A program made the translations under genes and the position numbers. The notes under the pieces were generated by a model, which saw only the letters and a program-made list of their open reading frames with translations, ran no database searches and was not told the DNA's origin. Shown here one piece after another: positions 49,204 through 61,300 of a stretch of DNA of 64,000 nt. This DNA is from Phoronis australis (taxonomy: Eukaryota; Phoronida; Phoronidae), in contig NMRA01000089.1 in NCBI GenBank assembly GCA_002633005.1, positions 558,001 to 622,000 of the forward strand. The letters run 5' to 3'. Within the stretch, counting starts at the first letter, position 1. Every line of letters begins with the position of its first letter.

Positions 49204-52020
49204 TCATGCAGACTTTCGTTGATAATAATTGCAGTGTATTCGGCAAGTAAACAAAAAATAAAGACCTTCACATACAACCATTCCCAGAAAACCTAGAGCT
49301 GCGTAAAAAATTGGTTGAGAAGTATGGGAGTTAATTATTTCCTTATTTTTTTCGCCGCCTGATTTTACGTTGCATGATTCCACGAAGGAGACAGTGCTAC
49401 TTTGTATGATATTTACCGCTTCGCATGATACATGCCCTGTTTCAACATGTTCTTTAGCCATGTTAAAAACGGCAGTGTTTGTTCCTTCACTCATATTTAC
49501 ATTCTTTGAAGGAAAAAATTCAGTGGTGCCACGTGAATTCGTTATCAACAAAGTTGGTGCCGGATCGCCTGACGACGAACACGAAACCGTAACATTTTCA
49601 CCAGTAAACGAAACGTTCAATTCGGGAGGCGATGGTGGACGGCAGACAAGATTTACTTTCAAGAAGCTTTCTAAAATGTCCGATGTCGACACAGGAGTAG
49701 AGCAAGCAGGGATGTCAAAATTCAGCATTTTTCTGTGATTGTTTGCAAACCACGTCTGAACTTCAGTCATGTCACAGTTGCAGTGAATAGGGTTTTTGGA
49801 AAAACGAAATGTCGCACCGAGAAAGTTGCGCGTAAAAAGTTCACGAGGCAGTTTTTGAAGCTGGTTATCAGAAAGAGACAAGGAAAGCAAATCATTCATT
49901 TTCACGAATGCTTCGTTGTCAATATACGATATCAGGTTGTGCGACAAATCAAGTATTCGCATTTGATCCAACTGTCCAACCATTTTCCTGTCGATAGATC
50001 TCAGTTTATTGTATGACAGATCTATATTAACAAGCGAGGGAATGTGGTCAAATGTTCCGTGCTCTATGGAATTTATAGAGTTGTTAAACAAATTCACCAT
50101 CACCAGAGACGAAAGGCTGCCGCCTAAAAAAGTTTTCGAAACATGTGTCAACCGGTTTCCGCTCAATATAAGAATTATCAGATTGGTCATATTTTCGAAG
50201 CTGCCGTCATCTATGATTTCAATTAGATTGCTTGACAAATCAAGTCGTGAAAGTCCTTTGAGGTTAGAGAAAAAATGTGTTCGTATTCTTCTCAAAGTGT
50301 TTCTCCACATTGTTAGAGACCTAAGACTGGGCATCGAGTGAAATGTTTTAGGACCAATGGTAGCTATGTTATTATTAGAAAGTCGAAGAGTTCCTAAATT
50401 CACTAATCCAACGAAAGAATAGGCTGACAAACGGGTTATGTTGTTTTCATCCAAAAAGAGTTGAGTCGTAACCGTTTGATTAATAAATGCACCATCTTCG
50501 AGACACCAAATGTTGTTTCGTACCAAATTAATAGTTTCACCTCGTATTTTATCCATAAAGCGTCTAGTGACGCAAATGCCATTACTTGCTTGGTAAGTAA
50601 TTTTGATATAATTGGCATCAATTGCGTAAGGGAATGCAATTTCATCATGAACAATAGCGCTTATTGACAGAATCATGGAGCTCACGTTTATTCTAGGTAC
50701 AACTTTGGGAGAGAACACGTCTAAATAAAGCATGCTTAGTTTCATCAATTTGTCGAAGACTTTGCGTTTGACATGCATTATACGATTTTCTCCCAAGTCA
50801 AGTATTTTGAGATTAGATAGGCCGTGAAAGCTAGCTTCACTCAGTGACTGTATTGAATTGTTATTCAATAACAAATTCTCCAAACCATTGGGGAAGGCGA
50901 AATCGTCAATTCGCGAAATGTTATTGCAGGCGAGTACTAAAGTCATTAACCGGCTAAGTCGATGGAACAGACTGTTTGACACGTGTTTCAATTTGTTAAA
51001 AGAAAGGTCTAAATTATACAGCAAAGCTAAATGAGAAAAGGAATTATCTTCAATGAAAGCAATTTGATTCCAACTCAAATCTAAGTCTTCCAGCGACACC
51101 AATCCAGCAAAAGTTGTCGTCTTGATGTCCTCTAAGTTGTTTCGGTCAAGACTTAGGGTTTGCAAATGTGTCGTGTTATAAAATGGGATGCCGCTTGTCT
51201 CAGTAATGTTATTTCTTGTCATGTTCAAATTCCTTAGACCGTCCAGTCCATTGACAGAGTCTGCGCTTATCCCACTTGCATTATGCCCCCGATAGAGTTC
51301 AGTCAAATTCTTCAAGGAAGAGACGTCTTTCAATTGTGAAAGTGTATTATTCGTTAAACGTAAAGTTTTTAACGCCGCCAATTCTCGAAGAGAATAAAAC
51401 GCGAAATTCTTGAGCAGGTTGTTAGTTAAATCAAGAGTCAACAGCTTCCTTAAAGGCACAAACGCAACGTCACTGATGGAAGTAAGAGCGTTATTTCCCA
51501 AAAGAAGCGTCTCCAAGTTACTCAAACCACTGAAAGTATCCCTTGAGAGACTTGACAGCATATTAAAATCGAGTGCAAGTGTCTTCAAAGACGGAAGGTT
51601 TGCAAAGAAGCCGTGTTCAATTGTAATGATGCCATTCGCAGTTAGAACAAGCCGTTGCAGATTGACCATTCCACGAAGCGAGTTGGTAGTAAGTGTCAAT
51701 ACTCGATTATTGTCAAGACCAAGGTACAGAAGGTTGTTGAGGTCCTTAGAAAAATTTTCTAGGCTAGAAATCTCGTTGTTTCCAAGGTCTAAGGAACGCA
51801 AAGTTGAGGCACTTTCCTCGAAAGCATTCCCTTGGACGTCTTGAATACCACAGTTTCTTAAGTCTAAATACTGCTTGTTCCGTCCAAGCTGAAGTGCGAC
51901 ATCTGCCGTCAAGCTCCTATCATGTTCATTAAACTTTACTGGACAGCTTTCAACTCCGTGATCTTCAAATATTAGGGTTGAAGCTGCTAATAAAACGTAC
52001 ACCAACGGACTAGCGAACAT
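49204..52020 (-). CDS. Intronless LRR-Ig transmembrane receptor, 938 residues, no TIR domain
   Basis: A single uninterrupted frame. I start at ATG 52018-52020, because the open frame further upstream has no ATG and this start gives a signal peptide (MFASPLVYVLLAASTLIF). Next come leucine-rich repeats of the LxxLxLxxNxI type (residues ~50-433), a repeat-free island (~434-496), more repeats (~497-738), a cysteine-rich LRR cap with NPIHCNCD (~743-793), one Ig-like domain (~796-880, Cys 814 and Cys 866), a transmembrane helix (~904-925), and a basic tail of about 13 residues. The outer part resembles Toll receptors, but there is no TIR; LRR plus Ig plus short tail is the plan of the LRIG/LINGO/AMIGO group. 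It is probably a cell-surface adhesion or recognition protein. Ligand and orthology are unknown. Confidence 0.9.
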   Translation of the reverse strand: MFASPLVYVLLAASTLIFEDHGVESCPVKFNEHDRSLTADVALQLGRNKQYLDLRNCGIQDVQGNAFEESASTLRSLDLGNNEISSLENFSKDLNNLLYLGLDNNRVLTLTTNSLRGMVNLQRLVLTANGIITIEHGFFANLPSLKTLALDFNMLSSLSRDTFSGLSNLETLLLGNNALTSISDVAFVPLRKLLTLDLTNNLLKNFAFYSLRELAALKTLRLTNNTLSQLKDVSSLKNLTELYRGHNASGISADSVNGLDGLRNLNMTRNNITETSGIPFYNTTHLQTLSLDRNNLEDIKTTTFAGLVSLEDLDLSWNQIAFIEDNSFSHLALLYNLDLSFNKLKHVSNSLFHRLSRLMTLVLACNNISRIDDFAFPNGLENLLLNNNSIQSLSEASFHGLSNLKILDLGENRIMHVKRKVFDKLMKLSMLYLDVFSPKVVPRINVSSMILSISAIVHDEIAFPYAIDANYIKITYQASNGICVTRRFMDKIRGETINLVRNNIWCLEDGAFINQTVTTQLFLDENNITRLSAYSFVGLVNLGTLRLSNNNIATIGPKTFHSMPSLRSLTMWRNTLRRIRTHFFSNLKGLSRLDLSSNLIEIIDDGSFENMTNLIILILSGNRLTHVSKTFLGGSLSSLVMVNLFNNSINSIEHGTFDHIPSLVNIDLSYNKLRSIDRKMVGQLDQMRILDLSHNLISYIDNEAFVKMNDLLSLSLSDNQLQKLPRELFTRNFLGATFRFSKNPIHCNCDMTEVQTWFANNHRKMLNFDIPACSTPVSTSDILESFLKVNLVCRPPSPPELNVSFTGENVTVSCSSSGDPAPTLLITNSRGTTEFFPSKNVNMSEGTNTAVFNMAKEHVETGHVSCEAVNIIQSSTVSFVESCNVKSGGEKNKEIINSHTSQPIFYAALGFLGMVVCEGLYFLFTCRIHCNYYQRKSA

Positions 52021-52056
52021 CGTCGAGTTTTGTCCAAACAACTCCCCAGTGTGTGC

Positions 52057-52063
52057 ATATATA
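52057..52063 (-). promoter_or_regulatory. TATA box of LRR gene
   Basis: On the - strand GGTATATATGC lies about 37-43 bases before the chosen ATG. If used, transcription would begin only about 10 bases before the start codon, so the 5' UTR would be very short. Confidence 0.45.
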
Positions 52064-55000
52064 CCTGTGTACTGATACCTTGTTTATGACGTGCTTGACG
52101 AAACTCATAAGTCTGCGTCGTTAAGTGTTAACAACGCAATTAATCCTTAACAGTGTTGAAAAGTAATTTACATCCAGAATTTTTGAGATGTTGACAAACT
52201 GATGAAGACGAGATCTCACCGATATCGATCGCGGTGATGGTGTTGATGTGCATTTGTTCGTGTCATATCTTATCAATCTTTTTTCGGTGAGTTTGAAAAT
52301 TCGTGCACTGCCACTGACAATTTTCAACGGATTTTTATTTCTTAATTCTAAATATCCAATTAATTACTGAATGTGTAAAATCACGGTGACGTTCTCGTGT
52401 AATTTTATTTCCGTCATTCTGTTAACTCTTCCACGAACCTCTAGCGACAAAACGGGTGGGTAATTCTTCTTGAAATTTGTCAAAGATTAAGAAACAGACT
52501 ATATGAAAACAGTAGATTTTCAAAAATCATTCTATATTTTTAGTGAACTTCTTTGGTTTCTAAGTGTTTGTTCTGCATTTATAAATGGAAAGTTTAGGCC
52601 CTAAGAATAGAAGTGTTTGCGTAACTTTTCACCCTTGCGTCATGGCCCAGATGGCCCGCATTTAACTGGAAATCCCGCTTTCTATGCTTCAACCCAATTG
52701 TCGGTTTTTTCATTCTCGAATGTTGACAACTATGCAACAGGTGTTAAAATAATTTTGTCACGAATATTGGTATTCTCTATAGTCCACCTTTTTAGCAAAA
52801 ATGTGTTCCAGTGTCTCTTGTTTACGCTGCAAGTATCAGGATTACCAATTTTCTCTTTCTGTAGAAATGAGTATTTATAAACTACTACAGAAAGTCATAC
52901 ATTGCAATCTGTGTAATAATCTATCCACTGCATTTCAAAGCTAACATTAGATGTTTTCTTTTTTCCATCTGTCGGAAAGCCTTTATCTGCCAATTTCGGA
53001 TAGGTAGTTGGTGTAATTATTTTATCACATTGTCGCTGCATCCTGAATTTTTACTGTATCAAACGGCACCAAAGGTCCAATTAATTCATTAAAAAACGTA
53101 CAATGTCGAATAAATGTCTGTCTAAATTCTGCCCAACAACAGTGGGGGATCCATGCTCTAAAATCTTTGTCTTGAGAGGGGATATTTCTTTTGTGAACCA
53201 TTAAAATTTTCTCCCTGCTGGTTTAACTTGTCATTTCTATGACCTCTTTGGTTCACTTCTCACCTGATACGAAAGCAAGTTGAGATCAGCTTTGTACAAT
53301 TATAGCTGTCAATGGCCTAATTTAAAAGTTTGCTTTTTGATGGGTAGCAAGTTTATAGATAGACGCTTTTAAAGTAGTCTAGAAAAATGTTCGGCTCTAC
53401 ATGTCACTGCCGAAAAACGCAACGTTGGGCGTATTGTTGAATGGAATAGATTTTTTAAGAAATTAGCTTTGACCAGAGCAGTATTTTTTAACCCAGGTCT
53501 AATGCCTCTTGGCGCTTTCTGGGTTATGTATATTCATTGCATTCTGAAGATTTCGTAATAAACATTAAAAAAAACAGAGCAGTAAAATTCGTTGTTTTTT
53601 ATTACAAGTCGTCAGCTCCCATCGTTGAAAAAAAAGCCAGCAGATAGTTTGGATACGACGCGCGCGTGAGCTTTATGTTCTAATTTGCGCTTGGGCTGAT
53701 TTTAGAAAAAGCCTTTTCTAGTCACTTTAATTCTAGAAAAAATATGACATGCAAACCTTAAATATATATGTGACTCACAAACAGACGCAACTATTATCCT
53801 TATGTTTTATTATCAATTGTGTTTTATTGCATTTGAGAATATTTATCCTGTTACAAATGGACACGTTTAAACCAAATGTGCGATACTATTGTCAGACACG
53901 TGCCTCATTCTCAAAGAATAATCTGAATTTAGAGATTATTTTCCGAAAAAAGCGATCACGAAGAAAGGTAAAAAGGCATCAACGTTTTAGATACTTTAAT
54001 ATCCAAAACTTTGATGCTTTGCTGGATGTTGTATTTGGTTTTAAACTTAACACCTTCTTATGGCAGCAACTAAATATTTAGCATAAAGTTTGCACTATAT
54101 ATTACAATTACGGCCTAAACAAAATATTTATTTTGTAACGAGTTCATAGTCAACACATTTACCAGCCCTTTCGTTAAAGCCGCATATCACCTTATTTAAT
54201 ATGAAAAACGAAAATCCAGTAACCAGGGCTTTTTGCTATCACACCAGTCCCAATATTCCTTACCGTGATTATGTACTATTTCCGTTAACAGCAGGAAACT
54301 CACAACGACTCGAGAATTTGCTTTAGACATTATTGGGTTTGACGAACCCTAAAACGCTGACTTTCAAAATGGCGCATTAACACATTGCCTGAGACTTGAG
54401 TTGGTAATGGAAATGGATATTGCGAGACTAATTTTATAAGACTTACCCTAATTCAAATTTTGTTTTTTGGCAAGCCAAATTTGTAAGGCTTTGGTGATGT
54501 CCTAAATCAAGTCGAGTGATTTCCAAACAGAACGTTCTGTTCGTTAAAACGAACCAAACGATACTGACAGCCTGAACGTCATTAACTATAATTAACATAA
54601 ACCCTGCCTCTTGGTTCATGCATTTGTAACAAGAGACTAAAATTTGTTGCGTAGATCACACTTTACTTTAATTTGTCTTGTTATGAACGACCGCATATTA
54701 TGTTTGTTCTTTCTTGCGTGCTCCAGTTATTTTATTATGAAAGTTTTGACAGAACACGTTCTATTAGAAGTGATACCGTGTTTTTTGTATTTTATGTTGC
54801 ACCTTTATTCATATGTACGGCGTTAAAACGTAATAGGATGTAATGTAAAAAATGCAACAGTTTCCTAATGTGTAAAAACTGTTCTGCAATTGATATATAC
54901 TGATGAAGGATTTTTCTATCGCTTGTACTCATTTTGTAAAAATACATCATGATTGTTATTACAACATAAAGAATGACGTAACAGTTAATGATTTGTAAAT

Positions 55001-55082
55001 TATTATGCGTGCCATTTTTCATGGCAGAACAAGATTACCTTTTTGATTACTGGACGTGTAGATCATATCACCAATAGTTGGT
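52064..55082. other. Intergenic sequence
   Basis: AT-rich. No conserved coding segment, RNA gene or clear repeat end is visible. A 110-codon open frame at 53749-54081 is AT-rich, starts in low-complexity sequence and resembles nothing I recognise. Confidence 0.5.
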
Positions 55083-56537
55083 ATGACTACAAATAAAAAA
55101 GATATTTTGAAGAGGACTAATGAGAGACTGAACCTGTACATCTCACGAAAGCGAGCGAAAAAACGAATTAAAGCGTATCAAGCAATGTGTTCTAATAGTG
55201 CACATTGCTCCAGTGGTTTCCGAAAGCCACTTAGAGACATCCTGTAAGAGAATGAGTCAACAGACGATGATAATGTTTTGAGAAGCCAGAGACACCAAGT
55301 GGTAGCCAAGAGTGACGAATTCCCTAAGCCTTTATGTTCTGGTGATGTCGAAAAACAGATAGAACAAAGCAAAGTTACTAGTAACAACCGTGTTCAGTGT
55401 TTGAATGCTAGTCAAGAGCCACCAAGAAACATCATCTCGGACGCAACTGAGATGAGAGCTGACGATAGTGAGGAGATACCCACTTTCACCTGGTGGCTTT
55501 GGTGATGCCGAAGAAGCAATATCACAAAACAGAGTTATATGTACGCTTAATGACAGAGAGCGACGAAAAGACGAGGATACGTTGGGAGGCAACGGCCTCA
55601 AGGTGGCGACCAAGAGTAGCAAATTGCCTCCGTTTGGAAGGTCTGGTGGTGGTAAAAGACGGTTAAAACAAAAAAGAGGTTTCCGCAATAACCGTGTACA
55701 TTGCTTGAATGCTAAAAGAGACAGAGCCTCGTAGAGGCACCATCCCGGACGAGAATGTTTTGGGATGCAACGAATACGAAGTCGTAGCCAAGGGTGGCGA
55801 CGTATCACCCCGGGCATGTTCTGGTGATGCTAAAGGATGTGAAAAAGAGAGCAATCCGAACTCCTCAAAGAAACTCAGCTGAGCACGACAACAGAGGGTG
55901 GTCCGAACGTATTCCCGGAAGAAGTTGCAGTAGTTGGTACGAGCAGGGACATATATGGGTTAGACAGAGAAGGCGAAGAGCGAAAGTTGTCAGTTTTTCG
56001 GAGAGTAATTCGTAAAGTGTAATTCGCATTTTCTACGAAAAAGCGTAATAAAAATAACAGGAATTAGTCTGGATATGAACCTGCTTTTTTCTTTCCAACT
56101 TTCAAGACGTCGCCGTTTCTCGATCTACCAGACTTCGTTCATCGTGACGGAAAACCCGTCGTCATTGATCGAGGAAAGTATGGCTGTACTACGTTCCTAG
56201 TTGAGCGACTGCAGATGTTCTACGCCCTCAAAGTATTTTGCAAAGAGTCGTCATCTCTATACGAGGTCAGTAGAGAAATTGAAGTGTTCAAGTTTGTCAA
56301 TGGGAAAGGAATCGGGCCTCACATTCGAGTGTTTTTCCCGTTGTAGGAAAATTCGATTCACATTCCGTGGGGAATTTTATTGGACTTCGCAGGAAACGCT
56401 ACCCACAGTGGGGAGACACTCCATGAACTGCTTAGCAACTACAAGAAGGAAACGTTTGGGTTTACTCCACTTACCGATCGAGAGTGGCTTGACATCTTGA
56501 TCAAGATGTGTGAACAAATTAATGTTCTCAACAGAGC
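55083..56537 (+). pseudogene. Repeat-plus-kinase-like gene, copy 1 (damaged)
   Basis: A start ATG at 55083 opens a Lys/Arg-rich segment (MTTNKKDILKR...RKRAKKRIKAYQAMC). It stops at TAA 55245, or splices at the CCT/GTAAGA there. Downstream are diverged repeats of about 53 residues sharing VVAKS, a SGD-like turn and NNRVQCLNA. From about 56150 comes a kinase-like N-lobe: a glycine-rich loop with YGC, the YALKVF lysine, the EVSREIEVFK helix and IGPHI, then ETLHELLSNY. Lesions in this copy: loss of about 14 nt near 55481, a frameshift near 55725 shared with copy 2, another near 55880, and a stop near 56345. Homology to copy 2 ends near 56532, where an inverted-repeat element begins. I do not recognise the gene; it may be a dying host gene or cargo of a mobile element. 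Confidence 0.5.
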
Positions 56538-56777
56538 AGGGCCCGGTCTCTAATCTTTGTACTCGAAACGAACTCGAAACTATTTTTGGCAATTTCTCTG
56601 CTCCTTTTGTGCGAACTTAAGATAGTTGGTTATCAGACTGTGCTCGAATACATTATAGTTTATGCATATGAGTTTCTAGTTAAAGTTTGCCCTTGAAGAC
56701 CCTTATATTCGTGCTACAAACTCGAGTAAAAACTCGAAATTTCGAGTTCAAACTCGAACTTATTGCTTTAATATTGG
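56538..56777 (+). mobile_element. Truncated copy of the CTCGAA-rich element
   Basis: Starts GGGCCCGGTCTCTAATCTTT and shares TTTTGTGCGAACTTAAGAT with the element at 47948-48345. It interrupts the kinase-like segment of copy 1 and is cut off at the N gap. Confidence 0.6.
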
Positions 56778-56778
56778 N
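56778..56778. other. Assembly gap (single N)
   Basis: The first base after the N begins the second copy of the 55277-56532 block (GTTTTGAGAAGCCAG). Confidence 0.9.
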
Positions 56779-58326
56779 GTTTTGAGAAGCCAGAGACACC
56801 AAGTGGTAGCCAAGAGTGACGAATTCCCTAAGCCTTTATGTTCTGGTGATGTCGAAAAACAGATAGAACAAAGCAAAGTTACTAGTAACAACCGTGTTCA
56901 GTGTTTGAATGCTAGTCAAGAGCCACCAAGAAACATCATCTCGGACGCAACTGAGATGAGAGCTGACGATAGTGAGGAGATAGCCAAAAATAACGATTTA
57001 CTTTCACCTGGTGGCTTTAGTGATGCCGAAGAAGCAATATTACAAAACAGAGTTATATCTACGCTTAATGACAGAGAGCGACGAAAAGACGAGGATACGT
57101 TGGGAGGCAACGGCCTCAAGGTGGCGACCAAGAGTAGCAAATTGCCTCCGTTTAGAAGGTCTGGTGGTGGTAAAAGACGGTTAAAACAAAAAAGAGGTTT
57201 CCGCAATAACCGTGTACATTGCTTGAATGCTAAAAGAGACAGAGCCTCGTAGAGGCATCATCCCGGACGAGAATGATTTGGGATGCAACGAATACGAAGG
57301 CGTAGCCAAGGGTGGCGACGTATCACCCGGGCATGTTCTGGTGATGCTAAAGGATGTGAAGATGAGAGCAATCCGAACTCCTCAAAGAAACTGAGCATGG
57401 CAACAGAGGGTGGTCCACACGTGTTCCCGGAAGAAGTTGCAGTAGTTGGTACGAGCGGGGACATACATGGCTTAGACAGAGAAGGCGAAGAGCGAAAGTT
57501 GTCAGTTTTTCGGAGAGTAATTCGTAAAGTGAAATTTGTATTTTCTACGAAAAAGCGTAATAAAAATAACAGGAATTAGTCTGGATATGAATCTGCTTTT
57601 TCTTTCCAACTTTCGCAGTTTCTCGATCTATCAGACTTTGCTTTGTTATGATTAGGTTCATCGTGACGGAAAACCCGTCGTCATTGATCGAGGAAATTAT
57701 GGCTGTACGTTCCTAGTTGAGCAACTGCAGATGTTCTACGCCCTCAAAGTATTTTGCAAAGAGTCGTCATCTCTATACGAGGTCAGTAGAGAGATCGAAG
57801 TGTTCAAGTTTGTCAATGGGAAAGCAATCGGGCCTCATATTCGAGTGTTTTTTCCCGTTGGAGGAAAATTCGATTCACTTTCCGTGGGGAATTTTATTGG
57901 AATTCGCAGGAAACCCTAGCCACAGTGCGGAGACACTCCATGAACTGCTTAGCAACTACGAGAAGGAAACGTTTGGGTTTACTCCACTTACCGATCGAGA
58001 GTGGCTTGACGTCTTGATCAAGATGTGTGAACAAATTAATGTTCTCAACATGTTGAGAGCTGTGAGTCCGGACAGCATTGTAGTCATCAAATGGTTCGTA
58101 CAAGGTGCAGCTACTGGATTTCCGAGACGAAACGTTGTTGAAGAACAATCCTTGTACAACTCACTACGGCGACTTTATTAAGGTGTACGATCTGAGGATT
58201 CTCGTCAACTGGGAGACACATTCTAACAAAAGATTCTACGATGCTTCCCAACTAATGTCTCAAGGACCAGCATGAGCTACTTGGGATGACGTCATCAAGG
58301 CCTTGAGGACAGAAAAGAGCGCCACC
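56779..58326 (+). pseudogene. Repeat-plus-kinase-like gene, copy 2 (damaged)
   Basis: The first part (56782-57252) is one open frame with the repeat units VVAKS...NNRVQCLNA, then EIAKNND...LSPGGF, then VATKSSK...NNRVHCLNA. A frameshift near 57235 (shared with copy 1) and a missing C near 57326 (copy 1 has CCCC at 55808) break it. A further open piece continues to 57579 with a basic end. The kinase-like part is at 57655-57918 (glycine loop with NYGC, YALKVF, EVSREIEVFK, IGPHI) and, after another frameshift near 57895, at 57890-58180 (ETLHELLSNY, LIKMCEQIN). The HRD catalytic motif is not recognisable; only SIVVIKW remains where it should be. Unlike copy 1 it continues to about 58326 with a decayed tail. 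Kinase assignment is by motif order only. Confidence 0.5.
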
Positions 58327-61300
58327 TGCTCTGTCTTTGAAAAATGGTTTCTTTTTCGGAAATAGAAGTAATTTTCCCCTCTAATGCAAGTTTGGTATGG
58401 ATGTGCCGAAACCTGGCCTTAGCATTATGCTCACTGCAAAACATCAGGGCACACTCGAAGCGTCTGGTAAACATCAGCAACGGGTGCGGAGCCATAATTA
58501 CGGTCGCATCATAGACAATACTTAGACATCTGTGTGACCAACTTGTGAAGTTACTGAACTTGCTAATGTGATGTGGTGAGCATATGACTGTCATCTGATT
58601 AAGCTGGAGTACTTACGGCCATTGCTAGAAACTCAATCTAATTTTGATTAGACGATTACCTTCTTTGTGTTTATTTAATTTTTCGATGTTACTAATAGCT
58701 GGCCAAGGCTACGCATCCAGTAGATATTATTTATTTATGAAGTATTTATTCCTCTTTTAACCAACATACGGAGGAGTGTACTGCAACACTAATTGCAGTG
58801 ACATCTGTGGCCTTTTCGTGGAATTCACTCAGTAATTTGTACGGAATTTAAACTCCATAAAATGTCTTTCAATGAATTGAAGTACAGGTAAAAACTCTTT
58901 GCGTAATCATTTTATGTGTTGAATCACTACAAACCTGCTGTACTGCTGTCTATTCTTACACAAAAACGGGTTCTTTTCTAGCTCATAAAGTGGACGTTTT
59001 TGGAGGGAATTTTAATTCATAAGGGATACATTTTTCGATTTATGATTAAGACAAGGCAATAGACAATCAGACCTTGCCATGAAAAAAACACATTTGAGCG
59101 ATACGTCACGTGCGTACCTCTTACGTGAGTACCCTTTGGTCGACATCCTAAATAATGACAATTCACTCCATCTCGCATCGTATATACCACAACGCACAGC
59201 CGTTTACAACTTCCATTCCGTCAGCACTGCGAGGAAACTGGCGCGATCGTATCAACGACGACGAGTTTTCCAGTTTGAGAAAGTTCGCAAAATTGCATTG
59301 GAGAAGTTTTTTTAAGATAACCTGCAAAATGTCAAACTTTTAAAGTTTAGGCTCTCGCAGTTCCGATGGAGATATCACCGCATTACCAAAAATAGTGTAA
59401 AAAAATCCAAAAGTATCTGTGGGACCACTTCCAAAACTGTTTGTATTCGAACGGCGAAATGAAGGTAAGGCCTATGTTGCGGAAAGTGGTAAGACCAGGG
59501 TTTACAAAGAACTGCTTTTACTGACATTGCCTATCAATTTCAAAATATCAATTTTGTGTGAATGACTCCCATGGTTTACAACTCTCGGTTAAATTCTAAG
59601 CCACTATGGGGAACAGTTACCCCATCTCCAAGCCTAAAATGGCCGATAGTCGTAAAAGCGCGACCATGTGCGATAGCCTAGGCTCTGCTCGTTCACTTGG
59701 CAAATTATACAAAAATGAGGCATTCCTCCACCACAGTTCAAACTGTAAAATGGAACGCAGTGATTACAATTTCGGAAAACTTAAGTTAAATCCGGAAGAG
59801 ACCTACTCTTTTCTGGATTTCGCTCAATTGAGTACTACAAACGGACCATATTCCCAGTGTCTAGGTCAAACTTGTCGTTTGTTGCACGGGATGAATGAAT
59901 GTATTTTAATGAAGCAAACTCAGACTACGTGTGTCCTATTCTCATTGTGTCCATGTGTGTCCATATCCATGTCCATGAACATCTCCGTGGTGTCATTTAG
60001 ACTCAGTACGCGCTAAAGAAAAGTGTCTTTCGCCTGGTGAAATGTCTTGCGGAAGTTTTTTTGACAGGATGTTTTTCTGTCGTTCGAGTCGGAAAATTTG
60101 AACAGCGCAGGGAATTCGCTCTTAGATTTGTCTAGTTTGCATCTTCAACGACTTTGATGGCATTTGAATCGCAGATGAGTTCTATAATTTTGGCGGCTAT
60201 TATTTCAGTGTGTATTTTCTCCTATTTCAAATTGCGTTCTCAGCTACTCGAATATACGTGTCGGTCAGAGAGTGTCGATTTTTAAAACTTTTGCATCTGC
60301 AATTAGTCTTACGGTTTCATCAAATACCTCAGGCATTGCATCAATTACTCAAATATCTTGCCGGTCCTAAGGTCCGCCGGAGATAAAAAAATAAGGCGAA
60401 CGGAAACACTACATAAATTTAACTCAGAGAAACCACCAAATAGAAGAACAAACACACAATGCTAACGCTATCCGAAGATTGAGACTAATGAATGGTGAGA
60501 AAATGAACACGCATTTCACTACAGTCCCATCATCTACAAACTTTAGTTGTAACACAGAATGCAAAATATTACCGTATCAAAACTGTATGACATGCGTCAA
60601 GGACTAAGACATTCAGCTTCAGAAATTGTTGTTCACTGCGCCACCTACATGTACCGAGAGGCAAACAATACGACATGTTTAATAACAACTGTCATCACTT
60701 AATTAAAAGCTAATTTGATCAGTTTGTAACACTAACAGTTTGCCTGGGTCATTAATCAAACCGTTAATTATTTTCGAAGCAGATATCATTACCTCTGTAA
60801 TCTATAAGATCAACGATACATTTTGTTATTGAATCTACCTTTAAAAGGATACCAAACCCAGTTTTGGCTTATTAACAGAAATTAAAACGACTTTCCAATC
60901 CAATTTTCTGAAACAAAATAATGTTCTATAATCCTCAATATTCAGCAAAAGTTTGAAGGAAAAAACATTCGATGTCTGCTAAAGGGGCAAGCGTGACTTA
61001 CGCTTTTAGCGAATTGCAAGTCAATTGTGGGTGGGAAACCCACCAAGAACCCTAATATCCAATCTGTGAGGTAGGGAGTATGACTTTTAAGCTGCTACCT
61101 TCAGTATCTTTCAAGGTGGACGCTAATGATGCATTAGCAAGTGACAGAACGGGGATTCGTTGAAATCACCAAAACAAGGTTTGGTATCGTATTAAAGCGG
61201 CACACCCTCCGTAGCAATTGACTAAAACAGGGAAATCATGAAATAGGCTAACTAACTCTAACACGAGATTCTCAGAAATAGGTTTCTGACATCAAAGTGA

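Noticed and set aside
51410-51844. Open frame of 144 codons on the + strand opposite the LRR gene
   Set aside because: Antisense shadow of a long real coding frame; codon constraints of the LRR gene create open frames on the other strand. The frames at 49370-50341 are the same.
52021-52041. Seven extra residues upstream of the LRR gene ATG
   Set aside because: They would need a TTG start; the first ATG at 52018-52020 gives a clean signal peptide.
59606-60016. A 136-codon open frame as a gene
   Set aside because: No recognised domain, no promoter or splice support, and low-complexity Ser/Met/Cys sequence at its end; left as unassigned intergenic sequence.
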